A stretch of 51,981 nt of DNA, from assembly GCA_004557565.1 (NCBI GenBank), contig SFGS01000005.1, positions 1-51,981 on the forward strand, written 5' to 3'. Source of the DNA: Bacteroidales bacterium. Its GTDB lineage: Bacteria > Bacteroidota > Bacteroidia > Bacteroidales > Muribaculaceae. The notes below the pieces were generated by a model. The model had not been told where the DNA came from, did no database searches, and was given only the letters and a program-made list of their open reading frames with translations. Of the stretch, positions 24,837-33,033 are shown one piece after another (position 1 is the stretch's first letter; each line of letters opens with the position of its first letter). The position numbers and the translations under genes were made by a program.

Positions 24837-25907
24837 ATGGAAAATAAGAAAACGAAAAAAATGAAGCCGTTGGCTGGTATGACGCTTGATGAATTGCGTC
24901 GCGTTACGTCGTCTTTGGGTATGCCAAAGTTTGCTGCCACCCAGTTGGCTCAATGGATATATGGCAAGCGTGTGACCAGTTTCGACGAGATGCTCAACAT
25001 TTCGAAGGCCAACCGTCAGCGTCTTGAAGCCGAATATTGCGTAGGACTCTATGCCCCCGAAAGCGCTCAAAAGAGCGAAGACGGCACCGTGAAGTATCTT
25101 TTCGATGCTGGTGAAGGCAAGAAAGTGGAAAGCGTGTATATTCCCGACGACGACCGTGCCACCCTCTGCATATCGTCGCAGAAGGGCTGTCGCATGAACT
25201 GCTATTTCTGTATGACGGGCCGCCAAGGTTTCCATGGCAACCTCACCGCCAACCAAATCATCAACCAGGTGTTGAGCATTCCCGAAACCCACACCCTCAC
25301 CAATATCGTGTTTATGGGTATGGGCGAACCCCTCGACAATCTTGATGCCGTGCTGAATGTGATTGAAATTCTCACTTCGGATTGGGGCTTTGCGTGGAGC
25401 CCGAAGCGTGTGACCGTTTCCACAGTGGGTGTGAAGCCTGCTCTGCGCGAACTGGTGGAAAAAACACAGGTACACATTGCTGTGAGCGTACACAATGCCG
25501 TGGCAGAGGAGCGCCAGTCGATGATGCCGCTCGAAAAGGTGTATCCAATCCGCGATGTGATGGATATGCTCGGCGAATACGACTTCGCCCACCAGCGCCG
25601 TTTGTCGGTGGAATACATTATGTGGCAGTGGTTTAACGACGACATCAAGCACGCCGAGGCACTCCGTGAAATCATTCCCGACGAGCATGTGCGTGTGAAT
25701 TTGATTCGCTACCATCTCATTCCCGAAATCCCTAAACTGCGCACAAGTAGCGACGAGCGTATGGCACAGTTCCGCGACTATCTGAATGGCCGTGGCATCA
25801 CCTGCACCATTCGCCGCAGCCGTGGCGAAGACATTTCCGCCGCATGTGGTATGCTCGCTGGCAAAGTAAAATCCCAAGAAGAATCAGCTAAGCCACAGAA
25901 GCGATAA
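24837..25907 (+). CDS. rlmN: Dual-specificity 23S rRNA / tRNA adenine-C2 methyltransferase RlmN
   Basis: This radical-SAM enzyme methylates C2 of A2503 in 23S rRNA and A37 in some tRNAs. The 356-residue length is typical. The cluster-binding motif GCRMNCYFCMTGRQG (CxxxCxxC) is near residue 118, MGMGEPLDN near 160, and the conserved catalytic Cys lies in EDISAACGML near the C-terminus. The start (MENKKTKKMKPL) fits the upstream promoter. It appears monocistronic between REP-like elements. An equally long reading frame on the opposite strand is a shadow. Confidence 0.95.
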   Translation: MENKKTKKMKPLAGMTLDELRRVTSSLGMPKFAATQLAQWIYGKRVTSFDEMLNISKANRQRLEAEYCVGLYAPESAQKSEDGTVKYLFDAGEGKKVESVYIPDDDRATLCISSQKGCRMNCYFCMTGRQGFHGNLTANQIINQVLSIPETHTLTNIVFMGMGEPLDNLDAVLNVIEILTSDWGFAWSPKRVTVSTVGVKPALRELVEKTQVHIAVSVHNAVAEERQSMMPLEKVYPIRDVMDMLGEYDFAHQRRLSVEYIMWQWFNDDIKHAEALREIIPDEHVRVNLIRYHLIPEIPKLRTSSDERMAQFRDYLNGRGITCTIRRSRGEDISAACGMLAGKVKSQEESAKPQKR

Positions 25908-25951
25908 CGGCAACCGCTGCTTCGCTTGGTAAGATTTTTCAGGACGTATCT

Positions 25952-26016
25952 GTAGGAGCGCACAGCTTGCGCATTAATAGTGCTATGCTCAGATAATTAA
26001 ATCTGTGCGCTCCTGC
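25952..26016. repeat. REP-like inverted pair, GCGC variant
   Basis: GTAGGAGCGCACAG (25952-25965) and CTGTGCGCTCCTGC (26003-26016) form an inverted repeat with one mismatch. The left arm has a GTAG head and an inner palindrome (GCGCA, CAGCT, TGCGC). It has the architecture of the three GTAGGGACATGCC pairs but a different palindrome. The surrounding 25908-26084 gap holds nothing else I can identify. Confidence 0.65.
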
Positions 26017-26084
26017 ATAAAATCACTTTACGCATAGCTAATTATTATTGCCACTCATTTAAAATCTTCTTTATCAGGATAACA

Positions 26085-28154
26085 ATGAAACGTATTACAT
26101 TTATTTTTGGGCTTTTGCTGGTGGCGGCTTTTGCTGGTCAGGCAGCGAAGCAGCCGGCGGATTATTATAAGAAGGCTGAGGGAAAGAAGCAGAAGGCACT
26201 CCTTTCGCAACTCTGCTCCATCATTTCCGCCAACACGAGAGTAATCTCTTACAATAATCTTTTTGAAGATGCTTATCCCTACACCGATGCTGAAGGTGGC
26301 TATCTCATCGACATGTATAGTAATGTGAAATACTCGGTGAACGATTCTCGCATCAATAAGAATTACAGCAGAATAGGACAGTCGATAAACCGTGAGCACG
26401 CGTTTCCACAGAGCTGGTTTGCCAGTCGCTCACCTATGAAGAGCGACCTTTTCCACGTTTATCCCACCGATGGCTTCGTCAACAATCAGCGCAGCAGCTA
26501 TCCTTATGGTGAATGTGAGGGTGGCACCCGCCTGTCAAACGACGACTACTACGGCAAGGGCCGCTTGGGGCATTGCACTGCGCCAGGCTATTCTGGCACC
26601 GTGTGGGAACCAGATGATGAATACAAGGGCGACTTTGCGCGCACCTATTTCTACATGGCAACTCGCTACAACACACAAATCGGCAGTTGGGTGAACAACG
26701 GTACTGCTGGCACCATTCTCGACGGCACCAGCTATCCGGTGTATCAATCGTGGTACTTGAATTTGATGCTCAAATGGCATCGTCAAGACCCTGTGAGCGA
26801 TAAGGAAATCAAGCGCAACGATGCCGCCTACGACCTCCAGCACAACCGCAACCCATTCATCGACCACCCAGAACTGGTGGAATATATTTGGGGCGACAAG
26901 CAAGATGCTGAATGGTATGAGGGCTTGACTGGCGACGATCCCCGTATCACACTGCCTGTAAATGGCTCAACTGTGGATTTCGGCACCAACTACACTGGCT
27001 CTACCGCCAGCCAAACCATAGAAGTGAAGGCGCGCAATATCACCGACAATATCACCGTTACGCTCAGTGGCGCAGGCTTCACCACCTCTACCTCCACTAT
27101 TACAGCGGCTCAAGCCATGGAGGGCACCAGCATTGTGGTGACCTACTGCAGCCCAAGCCACGCCGAGGCGCAAGGCACGCTCACCCTCACCGCTGGCGCA
27201 CTGAAATCGGTGGTCAATCTCAAGGCTCGCGCCATCGACATGATGGAGGCTAACGAGGCCACCAACGTCACCGCCACCTCGTTTAAGGCATCGTGGGCGC
27301 CTGTTCAAGATGTGCAGTCCTACACCCTCTATGTGAGTGGCAAGGGCATCACACCTCCACCATCGGGCGATGCGAAATTGCTGCTCGACGAAGACATGAG
27401 CGAGGGCACCACCAAATGGCGCACAGCAGGTGCCACCTACGACGAAAGCACCGCTTTACGTTTGGGTTCGGGTAAGGCCACAGGCTCTGTCACCAGCCCA
27501 GCCATCGACCTTTCGGCATCAGCAGGTGTGACCACCGTAATGGCAAAAGCCGCTCCTTACGGTACCGACACCAGCGTGGAAATGAAAATCAGCGTGCTCA
27601 ACGCAGAAGGCAATACACTTGAAACAAAAACCGTGACTTTGAAGAAAGATGCTGCCACCTATACCGTGGTGCTTCAAGGTGCTGCCGAAGGCGTGAATAA
27701 GGTGAAAATTGAAAACCTTGCCTCCAAAAAGCGTGTGCTGCTCACCAATGTGAAGGTGTATGCTGGCGATGCAAGCAATGCCCAGTCGGCTCCTCGCAAG
27801 GTGGCTGTGGAAACTGGCGACAGCGTGCAGCGTGAAATCACCGGCATCACCGACGCGTTCTACACCGTGAAGAATTTGGCAAAGAACGGCACATTCAAAT
27901 ATCAGGTGAAAGCCGTTTACACCGACGGCACCGAATCCGACTATTCCGATGCTGTGGAAGTGGTGCTGAAAGATGCTGAACACAAACTTGGCGACCTCAA
28001 CGGCGATGGTGCGATAGACGTAAGCGATGTCACCGCCCTTATCAACAAGATTTTGGGCACGGTGGATTTGCCGCTCGAACGCTGTGACCTCAACGGCGAC
28101 GGCGAGGTGAATGTGACCGACGTCACCACCCTTATCAATATGATTCTCGGCTAA
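26085..28154 (+). CDS. Secreted endonuclease I with Ig-like domains and C-terminal dockerin
   Basis: The 689-residue exported nuclease has a signal peptide (to FAGQAA). An EndA/Vvn-type endonuclease I domain covers residues ~25-275, with NREHAFPQSWF (catalytic His in a beta-beta-alpha-metal fold), SDLFHVYPTDGFVN and RTYFYMATRY. Ig/fibronectin-like regions follow (~280-625). The tail is a dockerin-like doublet (LGDLNGDGAIDVSDVTALIN and CDLNGDGEVNVTDVTTLIN) of two EF-hand-like calcium loops. By family it cuts DNA or RNA non-specifically outside the cytoplasm, plausibly for nutrient scavenging. No cohesin partner is in the window. It is monocistronic with a strong terminator. Confidence 0.88.
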   Translation: MKRITFIFGLLLVAAFAGQAAKQPADYYKKAEGKKQKALLSQLCSIISANTRVISYNNLFEDAYPYTDAEGGYLIDMYSNVKYSVNDSRINKNYSRIGQSINREHAFPQSWFASRSPMKSDLFHVYPTDGFVNNQRSSYPYGECEGGTRLSNDDYYGKGRLGHCTAPGYSGTVWEPDDEYKGDFARTYFYMATRYNTQIGSWVNNGTAGTILDGTSYPVYQSWYLNLMLKWHRQDPVSDKEIKRNDAAYDLQHNRNPFIDHPELVEYIWGDKQDAEWYEGLTGDDPRITLPVNGSTVDFGTNYTGSTASQTIEVKARNITDNITVTLSGAGFTTSTSTITAAQAMEGTSIVVTYCSPSHAEAQGTLTLTAGALKSVVNLKARAIDMMEANEATNVTATSFKASWAPVQDVQSYTLYVSGKGITPPPSGDAKLLLDEDMSEGTTKWRTAGATYDESTALRLGSGKATGSVTSPAIDLSASAGVTTVMAKAAPYGTDTSVEMKISVLNAEGNTLETKTVTLKKDAATYTVVLQGAAEGVNKVKIENLASKKRVLLTNVKVYAGDASNAQSAPRKVAVETGDSVQREITGITDAFYTVKNLAKNGTFKYQVKAVYTDGTESDYSDAVEVVLKDAEHKLGDLNGDGAIDVSDVTALINKILGTVDLPLERCDLNGDGEVNVTDVTTLINMILG

Positions 28155-28181
28155 CGAAGAAATAGCAAAATCAGACCTCAC

Positions 28182-28219
28182 AAGCACCTGTCGAAACCCC
28201 TCGGCAGGTGCTTTTTTTA
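28182..28219 (+). terminator. Rho-independent terminator after the endonuclease gene
   Basis: AAGCACCTG (28182-28190) pairs with CAGGTGCTT (28205-28213), followed by a T run. Confidence 0.9.
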
Positions 28220-28250
28220 GAGAGAATTGTTGAGGAGAATCGTGGCGTTT

Positions 28251-28281
28251 TTTGTGGATTTCTAAATTTTTCTTAACTTTG
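28251..28281 (+). promoter_or_regulatory. Promoter of the YitT-type gene
   Basis: TTTG at 28251-28254 and TAACTTTG at 28274-28281 are 19 bp apart, a full consensus layout. Confidence 0.78.
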
Positions 28282-28335
28282 CCATGCTCTGTAGAGCGAT
28301 TATAAAGACTAACACCTAAGCAATTATTTTGAACA

Positions 28336-29358
28336 ATGAGTTTAAAGCAAAAGATTCGAGTATTCCTGGTTGGTAACGACCCTGTGATTGATTGGAAAGT
28401 TCAGGCAACGACGTGGTTTAGCATCTTGTTGGGCTGCGTGTGTATGTCGATAGGTTTCACTATTTTTATCAACCCTTACAATATTGTGCCTGGCGGTGTG
28501 TATGGTTTGAGCATCGTTATGCACAACATCTTCCCGTCGGTTCAGGTGGGTTATTTCGGATATATGTTTGATATTCCGCTGCTCATCACCTCTATGGTGA
28601 TGCTCGGCAGTAAGTTTGGTGGTCGCACCATCGTGTCGGTGTTGCTCACCCCATTCTTGATGAACACTATCGAAGCCCTCTCTTATCCCACCGAGGAAGC
28701 CCTCCGTGCGCTCGACCCTGCTCAGTTGCTTGGCGGCGTGGTGAATATGTCCGACCACTTGATGCTCACCAGCATTGTGGGTGCGGTGTTCATCGGTTTG
28801 GGTTGCGGTTTGATGGTGCGCGGTGGCGCTACATCAGGCGGAACCGACGTGATCAGTATGATTATGCAGAAATACCTCCACATTCCATTCTCTACCGCCA
28901 TTCTCATTTGCGATGGTATGGTAGTGGCATTCGGTTTGGTGGTGATTGGTTTCGGTGTGGGTACCGAGGCGCAAGATGTGTCGTCGCCATCTTGGTTGCT
29001 GTCGTTCTACTCGCTCATTGCGGTTTACGTCACTTCACGCACCGTGGCGTATGTCATCAACGGTAGCGCCAACGATAAGATTATCTTCGTGATTAGCGCC
29101 AAAGAAATGCACTCGCTTCACGACTATATTTTGAAAGACCTCGACCGCACAGCCACCGTGATCAAGAGCCACGGCCTCTACACTGGCAACGATAAGGAAA
29201 TGCTCTTCCTGGTGGTGGGCAGCCGTGAGGTGATGTCGGTGAAGCAGCAAATTCGCCTTGCCGACCCTGCCGCGTTTGTGGTGGTGACCGACGCCTACGA
29301 CATCTACGGCGAAGGCTTCAAGCCACTCCCATTAGAAGGCGACATCAACCCCGAATAA
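28336..29358 (+). CDS. YitT-family integral membrane protein with DUF2179 domain
   Basis: The 340-residue membrane protein has five to six predicted helices (residues ~25-240), including SILLGCVCMSIGFTIFINPYNIVPGG, GLGCGLMVRGGATSGGTDVISM and the helix before NGSANDKIIF. A cytoplasmic DUF2179 ferredoxin-like domain covers ~250-330 (SAKEMHSLHDYILKDLDRTATVIKS). This is the standard YitT architecture and length. YitT proteins are widespread and their transport role, if any, is not established. It is probably monocistronic. Confidence 0.88.
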   Translation: MSLKQKIRVFLVGNDPVIDWKVQATTWFSILLGCVCMSIGFTIFINPYNIVPGGVYGLSIVMHNIFPSVQVGYFGYMFDIPLLITSMVMLGSKFGGRTIVSVLLTPFLMNTIEALSYPTEEALRALDPAQLLGGVVNMSDHLMLTSIVGAVFIGLGCGLMVRGGATSGGTDVISMIMQKYLHIPFSTAILICDGMVVAFGLVVIGFGVGTEAQDVSSPSWLLSFYSLIAVYVTSRTVAYVINGSANDKIIFVISAKEMHSLHDYILKDLDRTATVIKSHGLYTGNDKEMLFLVVGSREVMSVKQQIRLADPAAFVVVTDAYDIYGEGFKPLPLEGDINPE

Positions 29359-29406
29359 TCCATTTAAGAATTTGGCAACTTTATTCGTCAAATTCTGGTC
29401 ATCATA

Positions 29407-29445
29407 ATGAATTCTATCATGGTGGTCTATCATGATAGAATTCAT
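29407..29445. repeat. Perfect 15-bp inverted repeat
   Basis: ATGAATTCTATCATG (29407-29421) and CATGATAGAATTCAT (29431-29445) are exact complements around a 9-base spacer. No T tract follows, so it could be an operator or a non-canonical terminator between the YitT and NERD genes. Confidence 0.6.
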
Positions 29446-29568
29446 TTGTTCAGGAAGATAGTGAAATGAAATATCTGAAGTCAGCAAAAGGAGCACTTTG
29501 TTGTATTCTTTCTTTTGCGTAAGGTTTATTTATAGAAGAGTACCCATGTTGTTATATCTACATCTACT

Positions 29569-30387
29569 ATGTTGATGTTCGTTTTCTTTATTGGTTTAAT
29601 TGGATTTGTAGCAGTTAATGCTTACATTAATCGCAAGAATAATAAACTTATAGAGCAAGTCACCCCTTTGTATAGAGGAGAGGAGACTGAACGCATGTTG
29701 GTTTTGGAACTCCTGAAATTTGGAGTGAATCCAAAAGCCATTTTCCATGATTTGTATATCAAAAAGAAAAATGGTGAATACACACAAATTGATGCGGTGG
29801 TGGCAACAAGCGCTGGTTTAGTTGTGTTTGAAGTGAAAGATTACAGTGGATGGATTTTTGGAAATGAACAACAAAAATATTGGACGCAAGTGTTAGCATA
29901 TGGAAGAGAAAAACACAGATTTTATAATCCAATTATGCAGAATGCTGGACACATTAAAGCGTTACGTCTAAACTTGCCACAAAACCCCGACATCCCGATT
30001 TATTCCGTTGTCGTGTTTTATGGAAGTTCAGAACTCAAAAGCATTTCTTGTTACTCCCCGAATACATACGTTATTTACCCCAACTCTATCAATAATTTGA
30101 TGCAGTTTATTATGGGGCATCCTGATGCTAAATTTGGGAATAAGTACGAAGTAATGTCTGTCCTTACTCAAGCAGTTGAAAATGGTAATGACCCAATCAT
30201 TGTATCTTCGCAAAGGTACTCGTCGGGGAAGTATTCCCAAAATACCCCTGCTTCTACATATACAGATACATATACATATACATACCATTATATGCTGCCG
30301 ATAAGATTTCCTTCTTTCCGTTCTCCAGACAAACAGCTGAGAAGAGCGCTGATTCGTGCTTTTTTTAAAAGATTTTCCCCAAAATGA
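29569..30387 (+). CDS. NERD-domain protein with N-terminal membrane anchor
   Basis: The 272-residue protein starts with one transmembrane helix (MFVFFIGLIGFVAVNAYI). A nuclease-related NERD domain follows (~residues 35-150), with TERMLVLELLKFG, IDAVVATSAGLVVFEVKDYSG (Asp and Glu-X-Lys of the PD-(D/E)XK-like core) and YWTQVLAYGREKHRFYNPIMQN. The C-terminal part is basic (RRALIRAFFKRF) and includes a Tyr-Thr-rich run, YTDTYTYTYHY, from a short ACATAT repeat near 30255-30290. Codon use is more AT-rich than in its neighbours, which may mean recent acquisition. The function of NERD proteins is mostly unproven. Confidence 0.8.
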   Translation: MLMFVFFIGLIGFVAVNAYINRKNNKLIEQVTPLYRGEETERMLVLELLKFGVNPKAIFHDLYIKKKNGEYTQIDAVVATSAGLVVFEVKDYSGWIFGNEQQKYWTQVLAYGREKHRFYNPIMQNAGHIKALRLNLPQNPDIPIYSVVVFYGSSELKSISCYSPNTYVIYPNSINNLMQFIMGHPDAKFGNKYEVMSVLTQAVENGNDPIIVSSQRYSSGKYSQNTPASTYTDTYTYTYHYMLPIRFPSFRSPDKQLRRALIRAFFKRFSPK

Positions 30388-30398
30388 TAACGCTATAA

Positions 30399-30472
30399 CG
30401 TAGGGACATGCCTTCGGCATGTTTCCAATGCGTTGATTGGCTGTTGAAACATGCCGAAGGCATGTCCCTACG
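30399..30472. repeat. REP-like inverted pair (BIME-like), copy 3
   Basis: The arms CGTAGGGACATGCC and GGCATGTCCCTACG match the copies at 1225 and 24627, here with a shorter spacer. It begins 12 bp after the NERD stop codon. Confidence 0.8.
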
Positions 30473-30691
30473 GCTTGTTGGTGGTTATGCTCCGTTTTGG
30501 TGTAGGAATCATTGCTCTTTGTTGTTACCTTTATGCGTTCGGAATTTGCTGCTTCGGAATCATAAGCGACCCTCTCCGAGGCTCGACACTGGGGTGGGGC
30601 ATTGTCACCAAGTTGCGCTCATTCGCTCCTGCGGAACTTCATTCGCTTGCATGGTGTTTCGCATGATACGGCATCTCCGATGCCTGTGCTT

Positions 30692-30763
30692 GGTGTTTCA
30701 GGTGCTTCGGGTGCTTCAGGTGTTTCGGGTGTTTCAGGTGTTTCAGGTGTTTCAGGTGCTTTG
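30692..30763. repeat. Nine-bp tandem repeat (GGTGYTTCR x8)
   Basis: Eight uninterrupted 9-bp units, GGTGTTTCA with C/T and A/G variants, start at 30692; the last unit is GGTGCTTTG. Read in one frame they would encode Gly-Val-Ser or Gly-Ala-Ser triplets. Degenerate units reappear just after the heptamer array near 30920. Confidence 0.85.
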
Positions 30764-30805
30764 AAAAAACTGGCGGGGTGGAAGTCGGGGGCTTGGTTGG
30801 GATTA

Positions 30806-30910
30806 TTCTAACTTCTAATTTCTAATTTCTAACTTCTAATTTCTAACTTCTAACTTCTAATTTCTAATTTCTAACTTCTAACTTCTAATTTCTAATTTCT
30901 AACTTCTAAT
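30806..30910. repeat. Heptamer array (TTCTAAY x15)
   Basis: Fifteen exact 7-bp units, TTCTAAC or TTCTAAT, run without a break. Because 7 is not a multiple of 3, TAA (this strand) and TAG (other strand) occur in every frame. Confidence 0.95.
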
Positions 30911-30989
30911 TTCTCAAAATGGTGTTTCGGGTGTATTGGGTGCTGCTTGGGGATTTTGGGGTGGGGGAGGTGGATTGGGCGGTTTGTGG

Positions 30990-31020
30990 TTGCAGTTGTG
31001 GGGATTTTTGTGTAAATTTG
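30990..31020 (+). promoter_or_regulatory. Putative pdxA promoter
   Basis: TTG at 30990-30992 and TAAATTTG at 31013-31020 are 20 bp apart, 70 bp before the pdxA ATG. Confidence 0.6.
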
Positions 31021-31090
31021 TAGATTATTAATATGGTGTGGAGTGTGCCTGTGGCATTTCTCTCATAACCAGCGAAATAACGAACTTTTA

Positions 31091-32182
31091 ATGGCAAACG
31101 AAAAGAAAATACGCATTGGCATTACCCAAGGGGACACCAATGGAATTGGCTGCGAAGTGATTTTGAAAACTTTCGCAAACTCTGCAATGCAGGAGCTTTG
31201 CACTCCGGTGATTTATGGGTCGAGCAAAATTCTCACCTATCACCGCAAGGCTATAGATATGCAGGCATATCAAATCAATATCACTAAATCTGCCACACAA
31301 CTGAAGGACCATCTGCCAAATCTGGTGGAAGTGATTGAGGAAGACATTAAAGTGGAAATGGGCAAAGCCGACAAGCAAGCCGGCCGTGCCGCATTTTTGG
31401 CTCTTGAGGCTGCTGTCGCCGACCTGAAGAACGGTAATATCGACGCGATAGTGACAGCGCCTATCAGTAAGGAAAATATTCAAAGTTCGGAATTTAGTTT
31501 CCCCGGCCACACCGAGTATCTCGAATCCAGCGTTGGCGATGGTGAAAAGGCACTGATGGTGCTTTTCTGCGACAAGGTGCGTGTGGCACTCGTCACCATT
31601 CACAAGCCATTGGCTGAGGTGCCAGCCGCCATCACCAAAGAGCGCATCTTGGAGAAGTTGAGAATCTTCAACAAGTCGCTCAAGCGTGATTTCAACATTC
31701 AGGGTCCACGCATCGCCGTGCTCTCGCTCAACCCACATGCTGGTGAAAACGGCCTTCTCGGCAAGGAGGAGAAAGAGGTGATTGCGCCAGCCATTCAGGA
31801 AGCCTACGATGAGAAGATTCTCTGTTTCGGTCCTTACGCTGCCGACGGCTTCTTTGGCAATGAGCAGTATCGCCACTTCGATGGTGTTTTGGCCATGTAT
31901 CACGACCAGGGTTTGGCTCCGTTCAAGACTTTGGCGATGAGCGAGGGTGTGAACTTCACCGCAGGTCTGCCTATCGTGCGCACCAGCCCCGACCACGGAA
32001 CAGGCTACGACATCGCCGGTAAGGGCGTGGCAAACGAAAACTCGATGCGCCAGGCTGTGTATGCCGCCATCGACATCGTGCGCAACCGTCGCCGCTACGA
32101 CGAGGCTTACCGCAACCCACTGCGCAAGCAATACTTCGACCACAGCAAAGACAATGTGGTGCTCGACCTTACTAAAGATTGA
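31091..32182 (+). CDS. pdxA: 4-hydroxythreonine-4-phosphate dehydrogenase
   Basis: PdxA oxidises 4-phospho-hydroxy-L-threonine in the DXP-dependent pyridoxal-phosphate pathway. The 363-residue protein has the family landmarks IRIGITQGDTNGIGCEVI at the N-terminus and APISKENIQSSEFSFPGHTEYLE (~residues 135-157). The metal-binding His regions are LNPHAGENGLLG and YHDQGLAPFKT, and PIVRTSPDHGTGYDIAG lies near the C-terminus. The start is the ATG at 31091 (MANEKKIRIG), since upstream in-frame codons are not conserved. DXP needed by this pathway could in principle come from the DXS-like gene at the end of the window. Confidence 0.95.
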   Translation: MANEKKIRIGITQGDTNGIGCEVILKTFANSAMQELCTPVIYGSSKILTYHRKAIDMQAYQINITKSATQLKDHLPNLVEVIEEDIKVEMGKADKQAGRAAFLALEAAVADLKNGNIDAIVTAPISKENIQSSEFSFPGHTEYLESSVGDGEKALMVLFCDKVRVALVTIHKPLAEVPAAITKERILEKLRIFNKSLKRDFNIQGPRIAVLSLNPHAGENGLLGKEEKEVIAPAIQEAYDEKILCFGPYAADGFFGNEQYRHFDGVLAMYHDQGLAPFKTLAMSEGVNFTAGLPIVRTSPDHGTGYDIAGKGVANENSMRQAVYAAIDIVRNRRRYDEAYRNPLRKQYFDHSKDNVVLDLTKD

Positions 32183-32193
32183 TTTTTAAGAAA

Positions 32194-32262
32194 TTAGAGG
32201 TTAGAAGTTAGAAATTAGATTTTTTGGAAGTTAAGGAGTTAAGAAGTTAGAGAAGTTAAGAC
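32194..32262. repeat. Heptamer (TTAGARR) plus octamer (GTTAAGRA) repeat array
   Basis: Units TTAGAGG, TTAGAAG, TTAGAAA and TTAGATT are followed by GTTAAGGA, GTTAAGAA and variants. It sits just after the pdxA stop and has the same two repeat flavours as the 14731-14836 region, here in one orientation. Confidence 0.8.
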
Positions 32263-32313
32263 GATACCTTTCTTTGGCTTTGCGGCTCTTTGACGGTTAG
32301 ATTTAAAATAGAT

Positions 32314-33015
32314 ATGAATTACGGAATTATCGCCGCTGGCGAAGGCTCACGCCTGGCTCAAGAGGGCGTGGCAAAACCAAAACCACTCGTTGAACTCAAT
32401 GGCGAACCAATGGTTCAGCGGTTGATCAATATTTTCTGTCGATGCAAGGCTGAGAGCATCAGCATCATCGTGAATGAGCACATGACCGAGGTGCGCGAGT
32501 TTCTGAGCACACTCCAACTTCCTGTGCCGCTCAATGTGGTGGTGAAGACCACTCCAAGTTCAATGCACAGTTTTTGGGAATTGAGCAAAGTGATGCAGAA
32601 GGGCAAATTCTGCCTCACCACCGTAGATACCATTTTCCGTGAGCAGGACTTCGCTCGCTATATCGACGCCTTCGAGGCCGACACGGAGCACGATGGCATG
32701 TGGGCGGTGACTCCATTTATTGAAGACGAAAAACCACTGTATGTGGAAGTGGACGAACCGAGTATGCACATCAAGGCTTTCCGCGATGCCGCTTACGATG
32801 GCGCGAAATATGTGTCGGGCGGTATCTACGCCATCACCGACAAGGCATTCCCTGTACTCGACAAGTGCATTGAGCAGGGCATTTCCAGAATGCGCAATTT
32901 TCAGCGCGCGCTCGTTGACGAGGGTTTCAACCTTCAAGCCTACAGCATCGACAAGATTATAGATGTGGACCACGCAAGCGATATTGCCGTGGCCCAGAAA
33001 TTCATAAATGAATAA
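32314..33015 (+). CDS. Nucleotidyltransferase (sugar/alcohol-phosphate nucleotidylyl type)
   Basis: The 233-residue protein has the GT-A-like NTP-transferase fold. MNYGIIAAGEGSRLAQEG is the nucleotide-binding loop at residues 1-18, KPKPLVELNGEPMVQRL carries the conserved Lys, and TTVDTIFRE holds the metal Asp (~residue 108). It probably activates a phosphorylated alcohol or sugar with CTP or another NTP. An ATP-grasp gene and a CDP-alcohol phosphatidyltransferase gene follow closely (18- and 12-bp gaps). A CDP-alcohol such as CDP-inositol or CDP-glycerol is thus the most likely product (inference). The start is at 32314, where the conserved sequence begins. Confidence 0.8.
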   Translation: MNYGIIAAGEGSRLAQEGVAKPKPLVELNGEPMVQRLINIFCRCKAESISIIVNEHMTEVREFLSTLQLPVPLNVVVKTTPSSMHSFWELSKVMQKGKFCLTTVDTIFREQDFARYIDAFEADTEHDGMWAVTPFIEDEKPLYVEVDEPSMHIKAFRDAAYDGAKYVSGGIYAITDKAFPVLDKCIEQGISRMRNFQRALVDEGFNLQAYSIDKIIDVDHASDIAVAQKFINE

Positions 33016-33033
33016 AAACATAAATTAGCGATT

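Larger units (their letters stand above)
30473..31090. other. Long non-coding, repeat-filled gap before pdxA
   Basis: This stretch of over 600 bp holds a 9-bp tandem repeat, a 15-unit heptamer array and the pdxA promoter. Small open frames of up to about 118 codons exist. They lack recognisable domains and run through repeats, so I do not call genes here. Confidence 0.6.

Noticed and set aside
24813..25877. Long open frame (about 354 codons) antisense to rlmN
   Set aside because: It is the complement of a highly conserved gene with GC-biased third positions. The product is rich in His and Ala without any domain, and no promoter is visible.
30252..30292. ACATAT microsatellite in the NERD gene as a phase-variation switch
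   Set aside because: The hexamer unit would not shift the frame on slippage, and only a few imperfect units are present.
30408..30811. Small open frames over the third REP-like pair and the 9-bp repeat
   Set aside because: They run through repeats, overlap one another in different frames and have no recognisable content.
31088..32143. Long open frame (about 351 codons) antisense to pdxA
   Set aside because: Mirror frame of a certain gene, with low-complexity composition and no recognisable domain.
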